64,000 bases of DNA from Rhizobium herbae (GTDB taxonomy: Bacteria > Pseudomonadota > Alphaproteobacteria > Rhizobiales > Rhizobiaceae): assembly GCF_017873135.1 (NCBI RefSeq), contig NZ_JAGGJV010000002.1, positions 124,001 through 188,000 on the forward strand. Reading direction: 5' to 3'. Positions 8,240 to 19,507 of this stretch are shown here, piece after piece; the stretch's first letter is position 1, and each line of letters begins with the position of its first letter. Both the position numbers and the translations under genes were made by a program. Below the pieces are notes generated by a model. The model searched no databases, was not told the origin of the DNA, and saw only the letters and a list, made by a program, of their open reading frames with translations.

Positions 8240-9511
8240 ATGGCTGTGACAGACGAAATCCGGAGGGAGGAACAGCGAGCCTCCGTGCTGTCTATCGCCA
8301 GCATCGTGCTCTCCATGGCCTGCGTCGGCATCGGCAACGGCATGATGTTCGCCTATGTGCCGTTTCTCCTGGCGCGCGGCGACAGTCCGCCCTGGGTCGC
8401 GGGTGCGGCGGTGACAGCGCTTGCCTTCGGCGGCCTCGCCGGCTGCGTCGTTGCCGGGCCGATGATCCGCCGGGTCGGCCATGCGCGGGCGTTTTCCTGT
8501 TCGATGGCGCTGGTGCTGCTGTCGGCCTTTCTGATTGCGCTCGGGTTTCACCCGCTGCTCTGGGTGTTTGCACGCGGTCTTTATGGCGCTGCCGGCAATA
8601 TCAATTTCATCATCTCGCTGAGCTGGCTCAACCATGCCAGCGCCAACAGCTGGCGCGGCAAGGCGATGTCGGTGTTCTACATGACCTATGTCATTGCCAT
8701 TGGCGTTGGCGCCTGGCTGTTCGGGCAGATCCCGGCCGAGGGCAATCTGGCGCCGCTGCTCACCATCTTCTTCACCACCATGGCCATCCTGCCGATCGGC
8801 CTGACGCGCCTGCCCAATCCGCCGCCGCCCGCAAAAGTCAGCGTCGACGTGCCGATGGTCTGGCGCAATTCGCCCGTTGCCTTCGTCGGGGTTCTGGCTG
8901 CCGGCGGGCTTTCGATGGCCGTGCAGGGTTTCACGCCGATCTACGCAGCCGCCAATCAGGTGAGCCAGGGCGATGTGGCGCTGTTGATGCTGGTCATGCA
9001 GTTCGGCCTCATCTTCATCCAGTATCCGATGGGCGTGCTGTCCGACCGCATCGACCGGCGCATCGTGCTGATCCTCGTCTGCCTGCTGATCTCGGCCGCC
9101 GCCGTCGTCGCGCTCACCGTCTCCTTTGCCAATCTCATCCTGCTGATGCTGGTCTTCGCTGTTTTCGCCGGTGCCGTCGAAACCGTCTATTCGATCGCCA
9201 ATGCCCATGCCAACGACCGCACGGCGCCCGCCGATTTCGTGCCGCTCGCCTCGACGCTTTTGATGTGCTGGTCGATCGCCGCCACCATCATTCCGCTGTC
9301 GATCACGCTGCTGACGCCGGTTTTCGGTCCGAAGACCTTTATCTACGCCGCCATGGGCACCGCGCTCGCCTATGCCGCCTTCGTCGCTGTTCGGCTGAAA
9401 TTCCGCGAAACCGTACCGCCGCACCTGCGCGAAAATTTCGAGATGAAGAGCGCGCAGATGCCGAATGCCGGCGCGCTGGTCGAAGGCGGGAAGAGCGGCA
9501 GCGGGATGTGA
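8240..9511 (+). CDS. Major facilitator superfamily transporter
   Basis: A 423-residue inner-membrane protein with about 12 hydrophobic helices. The MFS loop 2-3 signature appears as GPMIRRVGHARAF and its repeat in the second half as GVLSDRIDRRIVL. The general pattern resembles the YcaD-type subgroup, whose substrates are poorly known. The ATG has AAGGGG upstream. It is divergent from the XRE/cupin-GNAT operon, a layout typical for an exporter under control of the adjacent regulator. Confidence 0.88.
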   Translation: MAVTDEIRREEQRASVLSIASIVLSMACVGIGNGMMFAYVPFLLARGDSPPWVAGAAVTALAFGGLAGCVVAGPMIRRVGHARAFSCSMALVLLSAFLIALGFHPLLWVFARGLYGAAGNINFIISLSWLNHASANSWRGKAMSVFYMTYVIAIGVGAWLFGQIPAEGNLAPLLTIFFTTMAILPIGLTRLPNPPPPAKVSVDVPMVWRNSPVAFVGVLAAGGLSMAVQGFTPIYAAANQVSQGDVALLMLVMQFGLIFIQYPMGVLSDRIDRRIVLILVCLLISAAAVVALTVSFANLILLMLVFAVFAGAVETVYSIANAHANDRTAPADFVPLASTLLMCWSIAATIIPLSITLLTPVFGPKTFIYAAMGTALAYAAFVAVRLKFRETVPPHLRENFEMKSAQMPNAGALVEGGKSGSGM

Positions 9512-9605
9512 AGACTTCGTTGAGGCTGTTTGCATATTCCGGCTATCCCAATCCGGCGGAAATCACCTATTCATGCCGTTGGAAACAGGAAGCCGGGTCC
9601 GCATC

Positions 9606-11120
9606 ATGCTCAAGTTCAAGACATCCACCGGCACCGTTGCCGTCGATAACTGGGGCTACCAGTTGCAGGGGCTGAACGGCGATCCGCAAAACGTCAACCT
9701 GCTGGTCTCGGCCACCCATGACCTGCTTGTCATCGATTCCTCGCGTGACGGCACGAACAGCGGGCGCTTCACGGCTGACGAAGTGACCCGCATGAAGGAC
9801 GGCATGGGCGGGCGGTCCGTGGTCGTCTCCTATATCTCCATCGGCGAGGCGTCCGATTTCCGCGACTACTGGGACAAGGACTGGACCACCACGGGCAAGG
9901 CCACCGGCAAACTGACGGATGAGGCGCCGGACTGGCTGGGGCCTGTCAATCCCGACTGGCCGGAAGGGCGCAAGGTGCGCTACTGGGATCCGGACTGGCA
10001 GAACACCATGTTCAACGACAGGAAGACCGGCGACCTCGACGCCATCGTCAAGGCCGGGTTCGATGCCGCCTATCTCGATATCATCGACGCCTATTATTTC
10101 TGGGGCGCCGAAGTTCCCAAGGCCGATCGGCAGGCCGGCGACCCCGTCAACCAGAAGCAGGCCGCGCAGCGCATGGTCGATTTCGTCGTCGACCTGACCG
10201 AACATGCCCGCAAAACCAACCCGGACTTTTTCGTCATCCCCCAGAACGGCGCCTGGATCCTCAATGACCTCGGCAGCGACAGCGCCCGCAAGCAGGCCTA
10301 TCTCGATGTCATCGGCGGCATCGCGGTCGAGGACCTCTACTATCGTGGCGACAAGGACGAGAACAATGTGCTGAAGCCGGACGAGGAGACGATAGCCATC
10401 CTGAAGCGCGACTTTGTCGACAAGGGCATCCCGGTCTTCGTGGTCGACTATATCAGCGGCAGCGCGCGCATCGACGCGTTCAACAAGATGGTCCTGGCAG
10501 ACGGGTTCATCCCGTTCGCGGCCCCCGAGCGCGATCTCGACAGGCTGATCGGCACCTATGATGGCGACCCCGCCTATATCCGGCCGACCGCCGAGGCCGA
10601 TACGCTGCGCGGCTCGAAGCTCGCCGACACGATCGACGGTCTGGGCGGTGACGATAAAATCACCGGGCGCGAAGGCAATGATACGCTCTCGGGTGGCGAC
10701 GGCAACGACAGGCTGTGGGGCAGCGCCGGCAACGACAAGATCTCCGGGGGAGCCGGGAATGACAAGCTTTATGGCGGCGCCGGAAACGACATCCTCACCG
10801 GCGGCAGCGGCAAGGATCAGTTCGTCTTTGACACCAAGCTGTCCACCGGCAATGTGGATACGGTGGCGGATTTCAGTGTCGTCAATGACCGGCTCGTGCT
10901 GGACCACGACATCTTCACCAAGTTGCCGGTCGGGGCGCTGAAGGCCTCGGCCTTCCTCATCGGCACGAAGGCGGCGGATGCCGGCGACCGGATCGTTTAC
11001 GACAGCAAGACCGGCAAGCTTTTTTACGACGCCGACGGAACCGGCAAGCTTGCTGCGGTCCAGATCGCGCAGCTCGACACCCACCTGAAATTGACGGCCG
11101 ACGATTTCCTGATCGTCTGA
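9606..11120 (+). CDS. GH114-like (TM1410/endo-polygalactosaminidase superfamily) protein with C-terminal RTX repeats
   Basis: About 504 residues in two parts. Residues ~1-330 look like a TIM-barrel of the TM1410/GH114 superfamily: [28 protein letters not shown] and [14 protein letters not shown], the last probably carrying active-site acids. Residues ~340-405 hold RTX nonapeptides ([20 protein letters not shown] type), then a QFVFDT tail typical of calcium-binding proteins secreted by type I systems without a signal peptide. No secretion genes are adjacent. An in-frame ATG 11 codons upstream is possible; neither start has a strong ribosome site. It probably acts on extracellular polysaccharide. 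Confidence 0.82.
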   Translation: MLKFKTSTGTVAVDNWGYQLQGLNGDPQNVNLLVSATHDLLVIDSSRDGTNSGRFTADEVTRMKDGMGGRSVVVSYISIGEASDFRDYWDKDWTTTGKATGKLTDEAPDWLGPVNPDWPEGRKVRYWDPDWQNTMFNDRKTGDLDAIVKAGFDAAYLDIIDAYYFWGAEVPKADRQAGDPVNQKQAAQRMVDFVVDLTEHARKTNPDFFVIPQNGAWILNDLGSDSARKQAYLDVIGGIAVEDLYYRGDKDENNVLKPDEETIAILKRDFVDKGIPVFVVDYISGSARIDAFNKMVLADGFIPFAAPERDLDRLIGTYDGDPAYIRPTAEADTLRGSKLADTIDGLGGDDKITGREGNDTLSGGDGNDRLWGSAGNDKISGGAGNDKLYGGAGNDILTGGSGKDQFVFDTKLSTGNVDTVADFSVVNDRLVLDHDIFTKLPVGALKASAFLIGTKAADAGDRIVYDSKTGKLFYDADGTGKLAAVQIAQLDTHLKLTADDFLIV

Positions 11121-11244
11121 GAACCGGCGCTTGATGGATCGCGGGCTTGCGCTTTTGCAGCAAAGAGCCTGCATTCTCCGCATTTCGTCGGCCGCAATCG
11201 GTAAAATTCTTTGCAGTTTCCAAGGTTCCATTGTATGCGGGCGC

Positions 11245-13071
<1,827 letters not shown>

Positions 13072-13123
13072 GCGCCTTTCCGCGCTTGCGATCGAGGGAA
13101 ACCATCGCCGCTGGAACGCCGCT

Positions 13124-13678
13124 CTATCGCTCCAGCCGCCGCGCCGGGTTCCCGACCACCGTTGCCCCGGCGGGCACGTCTTTCGTCACCACGGCGCCTG
13201 CCCCGACGATCGCGCCGTCGCCGATGGTGACGCCGGGCAGGAGGATGGCGCCGCCGCCGATCCAGACGTCCTCACCGATTGTCACGGGCCTTGCCAGTTC
13301 AAGTCCGGTCCTGCGCAGGGCGGGATCGTTGGGGTGGATGGCGCAATAGATCTGCACGACCGGTCCGAGCATCGAGCCCCGCCCGATGCGGACCGGCGCG
13401 GAATCGAGAATGGTGCAGCCCGCATTCATGTAGACATTCTCGCCAAGCGCGATGTTCATGCCGTAGGAACAATGAAACGGTGCCTCGATCATGAAGTTTA
13501 CAGGCACCGCGCGGAAAAGCGCCCGCAGCGCCGGCGCCGCCTGCCCACGCTCCGCCGGCGGCAGCGTATTGTGCTGATGCACCGCATCTCGCGCCCTTTG
13601 GCGCAAGGAGTCGAGTTCTGGATCGAGGCAATTGTACCATTGGCCCGCTTCCATCTTCATCCGTTCGCTGTCCGTCAC
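13124..13678 (-). CDS. Sugar O-acetyltransferase, Maa/NodL (LacA) family
   Basis: A 184-residue left-handed beta-helix acetyltransferase that transfers acetyl from acetyl-CoA to a sugar hydroxyl. The N-terminal [16 protein letters not shown] is the typical Maa cap. The middle has [18 protein letters not shown], and hexapeptide repeats run to the end ([30 protein letters not shown]). The GTG start was chosen for its AGGAG site 6 bases upstream. It stands antisense between lepA and a decayed copy of the lepA 3' end, so it looks like cargo of an insertion. Confidence 0.9.
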   Translation of the reverse strand: MTDSERMKMEAGQWYNCLDPELDSLRQRARDAVHQHNTLPPAERGQAAPALRALFRAVPVNFMIEAPFHCSYGMNIALGENVYMNAGCTILDSAPVRIGRGSMLGPVVQIYCAIHPNDPALRRTGLELARPVTIGEDVWIGGGAILLPGVTIGDGAIVGAGAVVTKDVPAGATVVGNPARRLER

Positions 13679-13747
13679 GCCATTCTCCTGCACAAGGCGC
13701 TCACTTTTGCAGATCGGTGGCGGCGCCCGCAAGCGCGGCCTTTGGAA

Positions 13748-13843
13748 AAGTGGAAGGCCGGCAGGAAGCGCATGGGCCAGTCCGGCAACGTGGAGATTCC
13801 GCAGGACTCGTTCATCATGGCGCGGTAACCGGGCGATGAATAA
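13748..13843 (+). pseudogene. Decayed second copy of the lepA 3' end (direct repeat copy 2)
   Basis: Read in the lepA frame, this stretch gives [20 protein letters not shown] and SFIMAR, then a premature stop and P-GDE-stop. The real end is [31 protein letters not shown]. The alignment is gapless over 96 bases and ends at the same stop position. Weaker similarity with a few indels reaches back to about 13715 ([10 protein letters not shown] against [11 protein letters not shown]). It has no start and a premature TAA, so it is a relic. Confidence 0.82.
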
Positions 13844-13862
13844 ACTCTTTTCTCCCAAGTAT

Positions 13863-13886
13863 TGTGCGCATACTATGTGCGCATAC
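13863..13886 (+). promoter_or_regulatory. Direct-repeat operator/promoter of the ccdAB pair
   Basis: The 11-mer TGTGCGCATAC occurs twice, 13 bases apart start to start, each with a palindromic TGCGCA core. It ends 15 bases before the antitoxin ATG, overlapping the likely -10 region. Autoregulation by a CcdA-CcdB complex is the usual arrangement in such operons; here it is inferred from position. Confidence 0.55.
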
Positions 13887-13901
13887 ATTCTGGAGGGTGA
13901 C

Positions 13902-14132
13902 ATGTCCCAGCCTGTCCGCAAATCTGCCAACCTGTCTCTGGACAGCGACCTTGTTTCCCTTGCCCGTGATCTGAAGATCAATCTGTCGCGGGCGGCCGAA
14001 GATGGCATCGAACGTGCCGTCAAGGCCGAGCGGGAGCGTCTCTGGCGGATCGAGAATGCCGAGGCGATCCGGCTTGAAAACGAATATGTCGAGAAGCACG
14101 GCTTGCCGCTGGCGAAATATCGCCAATTCTGA
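13902..14132 (+). CDS. ccdA: CcdA-family antitoxin
   Basis: A 76-residue antitoxin: a short N-terminal DNA-binding part ([20 protein letters not shown]) and a charged C-terminal tail ([20 protein letters not shown]) that would wrap around and neutralise the CcdB toxin. The ATG is preceded by GGAGGG. Its stop overlaps the toxin start (TGATG), giving coupled translation. It sits just beyond the decayed lepA 3' fragment. Confidence 0.88.
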   Translation: MSQPVRKSANLSLDSDLVSLARDLKINLSRAAEDGIERAVKAERERLWRIENAEAIRLENEYVEKHGLPLAKYRQF

Positions 14133-14431
14133 TGGCACGATTCCATGTGTACCGGCTGAAATCGGACGGTGTCCTGGTCGTTGATCTTCAGGCAAGCATA
14201 TTGGACGATCTGCCGTCGCGCGTCATGGCACCGCTTTACCCGGTGGCGGACATGTCCTGGTCGATATTGCGGCTCAATCCCCGTTTCCTGATCGATGGAG
14301 AGCTTCACGCCATGGCAACACAGCGCATGGCGGCCATTCCCGTATCGGAGATCGGCAGTGAAGTTGCCGATCTTTCAGCGAAAGGCGATGATATCGTTGC
14401 TGCCACCGACTTCCTTTTTCAAGGCTTCTGA
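14132..14431 (+). CDS. ccdB: CcdB-family toxin (gyrase poison type)
   Basis: A 99-residue protein of the CcdB/MazF-like beta-barrel fold: [43 protein letters not shown] at the end. Known CcdB toxins trap DNA gyrase on DNA. The C-terminal residues after the last tryptophan are critical in F-plasmid CcdB (GWGI end); this protein ends GF, so activity should not be assumed. It is co-transcribed with ccdA. On a chromosome such a pair may stabilise the neighbouring segment. Confidence 0.85.
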   Translation: MARFHVYRLKSDGVLVVDLQASILDDLPSRVMAPLYPVADMSWSILRLNPRFLIDGELHAMATQRMAAIPVSEIGSEVADLSAKGDDIVAATDFLFQGF

Positions 14432-14464
14432 CGCTTTCGTCACTTCGCTCCGCCAGGCGTTCAT

Positions 14465-15040
14465 TCAAAGCAGTCCCAGTGAACTACCGGCGAGACTTGC
14501 CGAAAAGAGCAGCATCGCACCTGCTGCGACGCGGCTGAGAAGCGGCGGGAACTCGGCCCGTTTCCGGTAAATCATCGCTGCACCGGCGCTCAGCCAGACG
14601 CAGCCGGCCGATACGACCATCAGCAGGAACAATCCGAGCCACGGCAGCACCGTGCCGAATGTGCCGTGCGGTACGAGCACCAGGCCGAAGATCAGGGCCT
14701 TGGGATTGAGCACGGTAGTCATGAAAACCTGACGGAAGGTAACGAGCGACGCCGGTACGCCGGCAGACGGCGCCGTCCACAGCTTGGCTGCAAGCAGCAA
14801 TACCCACATTGCCGAGCAGAGCTTGATGGCCGATGCGGCAAGCGGGTGGTCTGCAAGATAAGGCCCGGCAAAGGTTGCAAGCGGGGTGATCGTCAGGAGA
14901 TAGCCGGACGCTTCCGCGACGATCAGCGGCAGCGAGCGCCGGAAGCCGGCCGATGCGCCGCCGACTGCCAACAGGGTGTTCGTTGGACCGGGGGTCAGAA
15001 GAAGAACGAGGACGGCGGCAATAAAGGCAGGTACGGTCAA
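14465..15040 (-). CDS. LysE/RhtB-family amino-acid exporter
   Basis: A 191-residue inner-membrane protein with about six helices and the family N-terminal motif LLLTPGPTNTLLAVGGASAG. TTVLNPKALIFGLVLVP, the conserved NPK motif, lies in the middle. These proteins export amino acids such as lysine, threonine or homoserine; the substrate here is open. The start is TTG with GGAGAG just upstream. It is convergent with ccdB. Confidence 0.87.
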   Translation of the reverse strand: MTVPAFIAAVLVLLLTPGPTNTLLAVGGASAGFRRSLPLIVAEASGYLLTITPLATFAGPYLADHPLAASAIKLCSAMWVLLLAAKLWTAPSAGVPASLVTFRQVFMTTVLNPKALIFGLVLVPHGTFGTVLPWLGLFLLMVVSAGCVWLSAGAAMIYRKRAEFPPLLSRVAAGAMLLFSASLAGSSLGLL

Positions 15041-15128
15041 AACACTCTCCGAAGGCTGGAGCGCATTCTATCGCGGACGGATTTCCCTGTCTTGATCCTG
15101 GTCAAGCTTCTGCCTGCCTTCCGGAAAA

Positions 15129-15587
15129 TTATCGCACCGCCTGCTCCGCAAACTCCTGCAGCAGCCCCTCATAGGCCTCCATCGGCGGAAACGTCTCGTA
15201 GGAGTGAACCGCGGCCGTCGTGGCCCAGGGCAGCTTTTCGCTGGTGAAGGTCTCGATGAAGGGAGAGAACCAGCTTGCGTCGTCCAGCATGGTCGGGCGC
15301 AGGTTGACGAACCAGTCCATACCTTCGGGCCGCGTGAACATCCAGCTTTTGCAATGCGGGCAGAAATAGTGGCGGGTTGCGCCGTGCAGGCCGCCGATCA
15401 CCGGTTCGCCATCGATGACTGCGAACGCGTCGGCAGGGATGGCCGCGCTCAACGAATAGGCGCTGGCGCTCATCTTCTGGCAGCCGGTGCAATGGCAGGC
15501 CATGGTCAGGATCGGCGGCGCGCTGATCTTCAGCCGCACCTGCCCGCACCGGCAACCGCCTTCCAGGGGTAAATTCAGTTTGCTCAT
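15129..15587 (-). CDS. GFA-family (CENP-V/GFA domain) zinc protein
   Basis: A 152-residue protein with the zinc-binding cysteines of the GFA family: GGCRCGQVRL at ~residues 10-19, ACHCTGCQKMSAS at ~30-42 and FCPHCKSWMF at ~75-84. The family includes proposed glutathione-dependent formaldehyde-activating enzymes, but many members have no proven activity. The ATG follows a perfect GGAGGAG. Monocistronic. Confidence 0.9.
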   Translation of the reverse strand: MSKLNLPLEGGCRCGQVRLKISAPPILTMACHCTGCQKMSASAYSLSAAIPADAFAVIDGEPVIGGLHGATRHYFCPHCKSWMFTRPEGMDWFVNLRPTMLDDASWFSPFIETFTSEKLPWATTAAVHSYETFPPMEAYEGLLQEFAEQAVR

Positions 15588-15702
15588 GATTTGCTCCTCC
15601 CGTCGTTCGGATCAAACTAGCGGAGGAACGGACAATGTCCAATGCCATGGATGATCGTAGGTGAGGGCTTTATCCGAATGAACCGATACTTTGTTAGCCG
15701 GC

Positions 15703-16464
15703 TCAGTCCAACTTGCAGGGCCATGCCGAAGGCGTGGTCAGGCCTGCCGGTAGCTTCGTCTTGGCGTCGCCGCAGGCAAGCTCGATCTGGGACTGTTCAA
15801 GGCCCTTTGCCGCGGAAAGGTCCAGCCCCTCGATATGGGTCAGGAACATGAAGGCCTGATCGAAGACAAGCGGGCCTTCGAAGATTGCGCCGCTGAGATT
15901 GGCGCGGGAGAGGTTGGCGAGCGAGAAACGCGCGCCGGTCAGAACCGCTCCCTTGAACAGGACACGTCCGACCTCCGCCTTCTCGAAATTGGCTCCGGTC
16001 AGGTCGGCGCCGCTGAAATCGGCGCGCTGGAGTTCCGCGCCGGCAAACGAAGCGCCGGTGGCGGCAATATTGGCAAAGCTGGACCGGTAGGCTTCGACAC
16101 GGGCGAAATTCGCCTTGTCGGCCTTGGCGCCGGCCAGCCAGGCGCGCACCAGATTGGCCTTTTCCAGGTTGGCCGAGACCAGGTTGGACCCGCTGAGATC
16201 GGTCAGCGAAAAATCGGTGCCGGACAGGTTCGCACTTTCCAGCTCGCTGGACGGCAGCATCAGGTTCTTCTTGGAGCACTCGCTCCAGTCGAGCCCCTTC
16301 TCCGGCGTGCCGCTGCAATAGGCTGCCTTTGCCGGCGAAGCGGCGGCAACAACGGCTGCAAGTGCCATGGCCGGCAGCAGGCCGAAGGCCAGTGCCCGGG
16401 ATCTCGCAGCAGTCCCTTCCCCCGGTGCCGATTGACCGGCTTGCTTGTCGAAATGGATCTTCAT
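15703..16464 (-). CDS. Exported pentapeptide-repeat protein
   Basis: About 253 residues. An N-terminal signal sequence (hydrophobic core LAFGLLPAMALAAVVAAASP, cleavage near AKA-AYC) is followed by ~150 residues of pentapeptide repeats (A[D/N]LSG type: SANLSGTDFSLTDLSGSNL and on), which fold as a right-handed quadrilateral helix. The C-terminal ~50 residues are outside the repeat. The ATG chosen has GGAG upstream; an ATG 26 codons earlier lacks one. The function of exported members is unknown. Confidence 0.82.
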   Translation of the reverse strand: MKIHFDKQAGQSAPGEGTAARSRALAFGLLPAMALAAVVAAASPAKAAYCSGTPEKGLDWSECSKKNLMLPSSELESANLSGTDFSLTDLSGSNLVSANLEKANLVRAWLAGAKADKANFARVEAYRSSFANIAATGASFAGAELQRADFSGADLTGANFEKAEVGRVLFKGAVLTGARFSLANLSRANLSGAIFEGPLVFDQAFMFLTHIEGLDLSAAKGLEQSQIELACGDAKTKLPAGLTTPSAWPCKLD

Positions 16465-16598
16465 CCGAGTGCTCCGCTTCTCCGCTCGAAAGCCTGCCAG
16501 AACCAGACAAGCCCCCTTTGCGCTCTTTATATAGCTTCCCATGTTTTAATAGATAGGATCACTGGCGCGCGCTGCAAATGCCAGGACATATTTAGGTG

Positions 16599-17351
16599 TC
16601 AGGCGGTTGCGCCGGCCATCTCCCGGGCATTGTTTTCGGCCGGTTCGCTGCTCCGGATCGTGCCGACCCAGGCGCGGGCCAGCGCCAGCCCGGCCGCATC
16701 CGCCTGTTCGGCATGCCGCGCGGCATGCTCGGGATAGCGCCCGAGCCAGTGCGGATCGAGGCTCATGATCTGGTCCTCGAAAATGCGGTTCCAATCCTCG
16801 ACCACACGGGTGCCGGCCTCGAAGTGAAATTGCATGCCATAGGCGGCACGGCCGATGCGAAACGCCTGGTTGGCGACCGCCGGGTTGACGGCAAGATGGA
16901 TAGAGCCTTCGGGGAGGGTGAAGCTGTCGGAATGCCATTCGAAGCTTGTGAAGGCTGTGCCGGCCGCGCTCAGCACCGGATCGCGCTTGCCTTCGCTCGT
17001 CAGTTCGACGCCGTGCCAGCCGAATTCGCGGGTCCGGCCGAGAAGATTGTCGCCCCCATGCGCACGGGCCAGAAGCTGGCTGCCGAGGCAGATGCCGAGT
17101 ACCGACTTGTCAGCCTCGGTAAAGGCGCGCATCAGGCGTGCAAGCTCCGGCAGGTAGGGATGGATGTGATCGTCGATGGCGCTTTGTTCGCCGCCAAGTA
17201 CCACCAGGGCGTCATGGCCATGGACATCGCCGGGCAGCGCCTCGCCGGTAAAGGGCTGGCGCAGGTCGATCTCGGCACCCGCTTCGGCCAGTGCCACGCC
17301 CACCTGTCCAAGATCGGAATGGGCCATGTTTTCAACCACCAGAACCCGCAT
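16599..17351 (-). CDS. Class I glutamine amidotransferase-like protein
   Basis: A 250-residue stand-alone amidotransferase. The nucleophile is Cys88 in GICLGSQLLA, preceded by the oxyanion-strand glycines VVLGGEQSAIDD. The catalytic histidine is in YGMQFHFEAG near residue 174. Proteins of this GuaA-like group hydrolyse glutamine or gamma-glutamyl compounds; no synthase partner lies nearby, so the acceptor is unknown. The ATG follows GGAGAG. It is divergent from rbfA. Confidence 0.87.
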   Translation of the reverse strand: MRVLVVENMAHSDLGQVGVALAEAGAEIDLRQPFTGEALPGDVHGHDALVVLGGEQSAIDDHIHPYLPELARLMRAFTEADKSVLGICLGSQLLARAHGGDNLLGRTREFGWHGVELTSEGKRDPVLSAAGTAFTSFEWHSDSFTLPEGSIHLAVNPAVANQAFRIGRAAYGMQFHFEAGTRVVEDWNRIFEDQIMSLDPHWLGRYPEHAARHAEQADAAGLALARAWVGTIRSSEPAENNAREMAGATA

Positions 17352-17538
17352 TGTCTCTCCGTTCGCTCCATCATTCCCCTGAGATTGACCACGGCTGATG
17401 ACGGCTTTCAAGAGGTTTCGGGTCATTTAAGGGCGCGTTTGATGGCTGGAATAGCCCGCTAGTCTTGACCTTTTGGCCTGAAAGTAGCATTGGACCGCCT
17501 TGGTCGCGTTCCTTGAAACGCCAGACAGCGGAAAAACC

Positions 17539-17958
17539 ATGAGTAAAGTGACATCCTCTGCCCCCTCGCAGCGCATGCTGAGGGTCGGCGAACAGGTACG
17601 TGCAGGCCTGACACAGGTGCTGCAGCGCGGCGAAGTGCGCGATCCGCTGATCGAGACGACGGTGATCTCGATTTCGGAAGTCCGCATGTCGACCGACCTG
17701 CGGGTGGCCACGGCCTTCGTGACACCGCTCGGCGTTGCCGACCATGCCGATATCATCGAGGCGCTGAACCGCCATGCCAAATATATTCGCGGCCGCCTGA
17801 CGCCGCATCTCCGGCAGTTGAAATACATGCCGGAAGTCCGCTTCAAGGACGATACCAGCTTCGACAACTACAAGAAGATCGACCAGCTGCTGCGGTCGCC
17901 GGAAGTCCTGCGCGACCTGAAGGATGAAGACGGACTGAAAGACGAAAAAGGGGAGTGA
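17539..17958 (+). CDS. rbfA: Ribosome-binding factor A
   Basis: A 139-residue KH-like protein that binds the 30S subunit during late 16S rRNA maturation. [18 protein letters not shown] near the N-terminus and the strand region [20 protein letters not shown] then YIRGRL are typical. The common upstream neighbour infB is not here; instead the start of an amidotransferase gene faces it. The stop overlaps the next start (TGATG), so an unknown protein is translationally coupled between rbfA and truB. Confidence 0.94.
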   Translation: MSKVTSSAPSQRMLRVGEQVRAGLTQVLQRGEVRDPLIETTVISISEVRMSTDLRVATAFVTPLGVADHADIIEALNRHAKYIRGRLTPHLRQLKYMPEVRFKDDTSFDNYKKIDQLLRSPEVLRDLKDEDGLKDEKGE

Positions 17959-18413
17959 TGGCAAAGCATATCACTCTGGACGAACTCAACGCCTGGACCT
18001 TCGATCAGCGCCAGACATTCTATCGCAACGGTCTTGCCCGTTTCGACAATGCCGAAGCCGTAAGGCTTGTCGAAATGCTGGTCGCCTCCGGCCTGCCTTT
18101 CCGCAGCGGCAAGGAAATCGCCCATGGCGACCGCGAGATGAAGGCGCTCGAAGCCATCGTCTATTCGCCCTATAATGAAAAGCTGCTGCTCGAAGCCGCT
18201 GCCTCCGGCAAGCCGCCGCTCGGCGCCATCGAGCCTTTGATTATCGAAGGCCTCGGCGAGGACTATCGCGCCGACAATGGTGCGACGATCGCTGCCGGAT
18301 ACCTGATCGCAAGGCGCCTCTATGCCCTGGGATTCGAAAAGGGCAACAGCCAGAAAATGCCGGATGGCAGCGTTGCCAAGACTGCAGCGACGTTTCGTAA
18401 AAAAAGAGCCTGA
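17958..18413 (+). CDS. Unknown protein coupled between rbfA and truB
   Basis: A 151-residue soluble protein with no signal or membrane segment and no family that I recognise. It looks largely helical (ITLDELNAWTFDQRQTFYRN, EAVRLVEMLVASGLPF). The rbfA stop overlaps its ATG, and truB starts three bases after its stop, so it is in the middle of a ribosome/tRNA-maturation operon. A role in RNA or ribosome maturation is inference from context only. Confidence 0.8.
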   Translation: MAKHITLDELNAWTFDQRQTFYRNGLARFDNAEAVRLVEMLVASGLPFRSGKEIAHGDREMKALEAIVYSPYNEKLLLEAAASGKPPLGAIEPLIIEGLGEDYRADNGATIAAGYLIARRLYALGFEKGNSQKMPDGSVAKTAATFRKKRA

Positions 18414-18416
18414 ACA

Positions 18417-19352
18417 ATGTCAAAACCTCGCAAGCCCAAGGGCCGCCCGATTTCCGGCTGGCTGATCCTCGACAAGCCGCTGGATTTCGGTTCGACAGAA
18501 GCCGTGTCGAAGATCAAGTGGTTGTTCAAGGCGCAGAAGGCGGGCCATGCCGGCACGCTCGATCCGCTCGCCTCCGGCATGCTGCCGATCGCGCTTGGCG
18601 ATGCGACCAAGACCGTTCCCTATGTGATGGACGGCCGCAAGATCTATGAATTCGCCGTTGCCTGGGGTGAGGAGCGCTCGACCGACGATCTCGAGGGCGA
18701 GGTCACGCAATCGTCGGATGCCCGTCCGTCCGAGGAAGACATCCGTGCCCTGCTGCCGAAATATACCGGCGTCATCAGCCAGGTGCCGCCGCAGTTTTCG
18801 GCCATCAAGATCGATGGCAACCGCGCCTATGATCTTGCGCGCGAAGGCGAAACCGTCGATATTCCGGCCCGTGAAGTCGAAGTCTTCCGCCTGTCGCTGC
18901 TCGGCTGCACGGCCAACCTCGCGCATTTCGAGATCGAATGCGGCAAGGGCACCTATGTGCGGTCGCTGGCCCGCGATTTCGGCCGCGACCTCGGCTGTTT
19001 CGGCCATATCGCTTCCCTGCGCCGCAGCTTTGTCGCGCCTTTCGCGGAAGAGACGATGGTGCCGCTGGCCGAACTCGTGGCACTGGAAAAGATCGAGAGC
19101 GACGAGGAACGGCTGGAAGCGCTCGACGCCTTCCTGATCGATACCGGCGAAGCCCTGTCGAACCTGCCGCATATCGCCATTACCGAGGATCAGGCCCATC
19201 GCCTGAAAATGGGCAATCCGATCATCCTGCGCGGCCGCGATGCGCCCATGGCGGAGCCGGAAGCCTATGCGACGTCGCGCGGCAAGCTGGTCGCCATCGG
19301 CGAGATCGGCGAGGGCGAATTCCGCCCGAAGCGCGTCTTCGTCACGGCTTGA
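18417..19352 (+). CDS. truB: tRNA pseudouridine synthase B
   Basis: Makes pseudouridine 55 in the T-loop of tRNAs. The catalytic aspartate is in [20 protein letters not shown] near residue 48. [19 protein letters not shown] and [19 protein letters not shown] are the other TruB motifs, with a C-terminal PUA-like part. At 311 residues the length is normal. It starts three bases after the preceding gene. Confidence 0.96.
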   Translation: MSKPRKPKGRPISGWLILDKPLDFGSTEAVSKIKWLFKAQKAGHAGTLDPLASGMLPIALGDATKTVPYVMDGRKIYEFAVAWGEERSTDDLEGEVTQSSDARPSEEDIRALLPKYTGVISQVPPQFSAIKIDGNRAYDLAREGETVDIPAREVEVFRLSLLGCTANLAHFEIECGKGTYVRSLARDFGRDLGCFGHIASLRRSFVAPFAEETMVPLAELVALEKIESDEERLEALDAFLIDTGEALSNLPHIAITEDQAHRLKMGNPIILRGRDAPMAEPEAYATSRGKLVAIGEIGEGEFRPKRVFVTA

Positions 19353-19507
19353 AACTTCACCGCACCCCCATAGGTCTTGCCGCACGGCATCGGTTGCCTT
19401 CGTAGAATCGCTGGCGCATGTTCCGGTCTGTGATCGGGATTCGCGAACCCTTCGGGGTGTTAAGCGTTGTGCGATTTACCAGGCCGGGGACGGTGGATGA
19501 GGGACAC

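Noticed and set aside
11131..11244. N-terminal extension of LepA by 38 codons
   Set aside because: The extra sequence is not family-like, and the ATG at 11245 gives the usual 608-residue protein.
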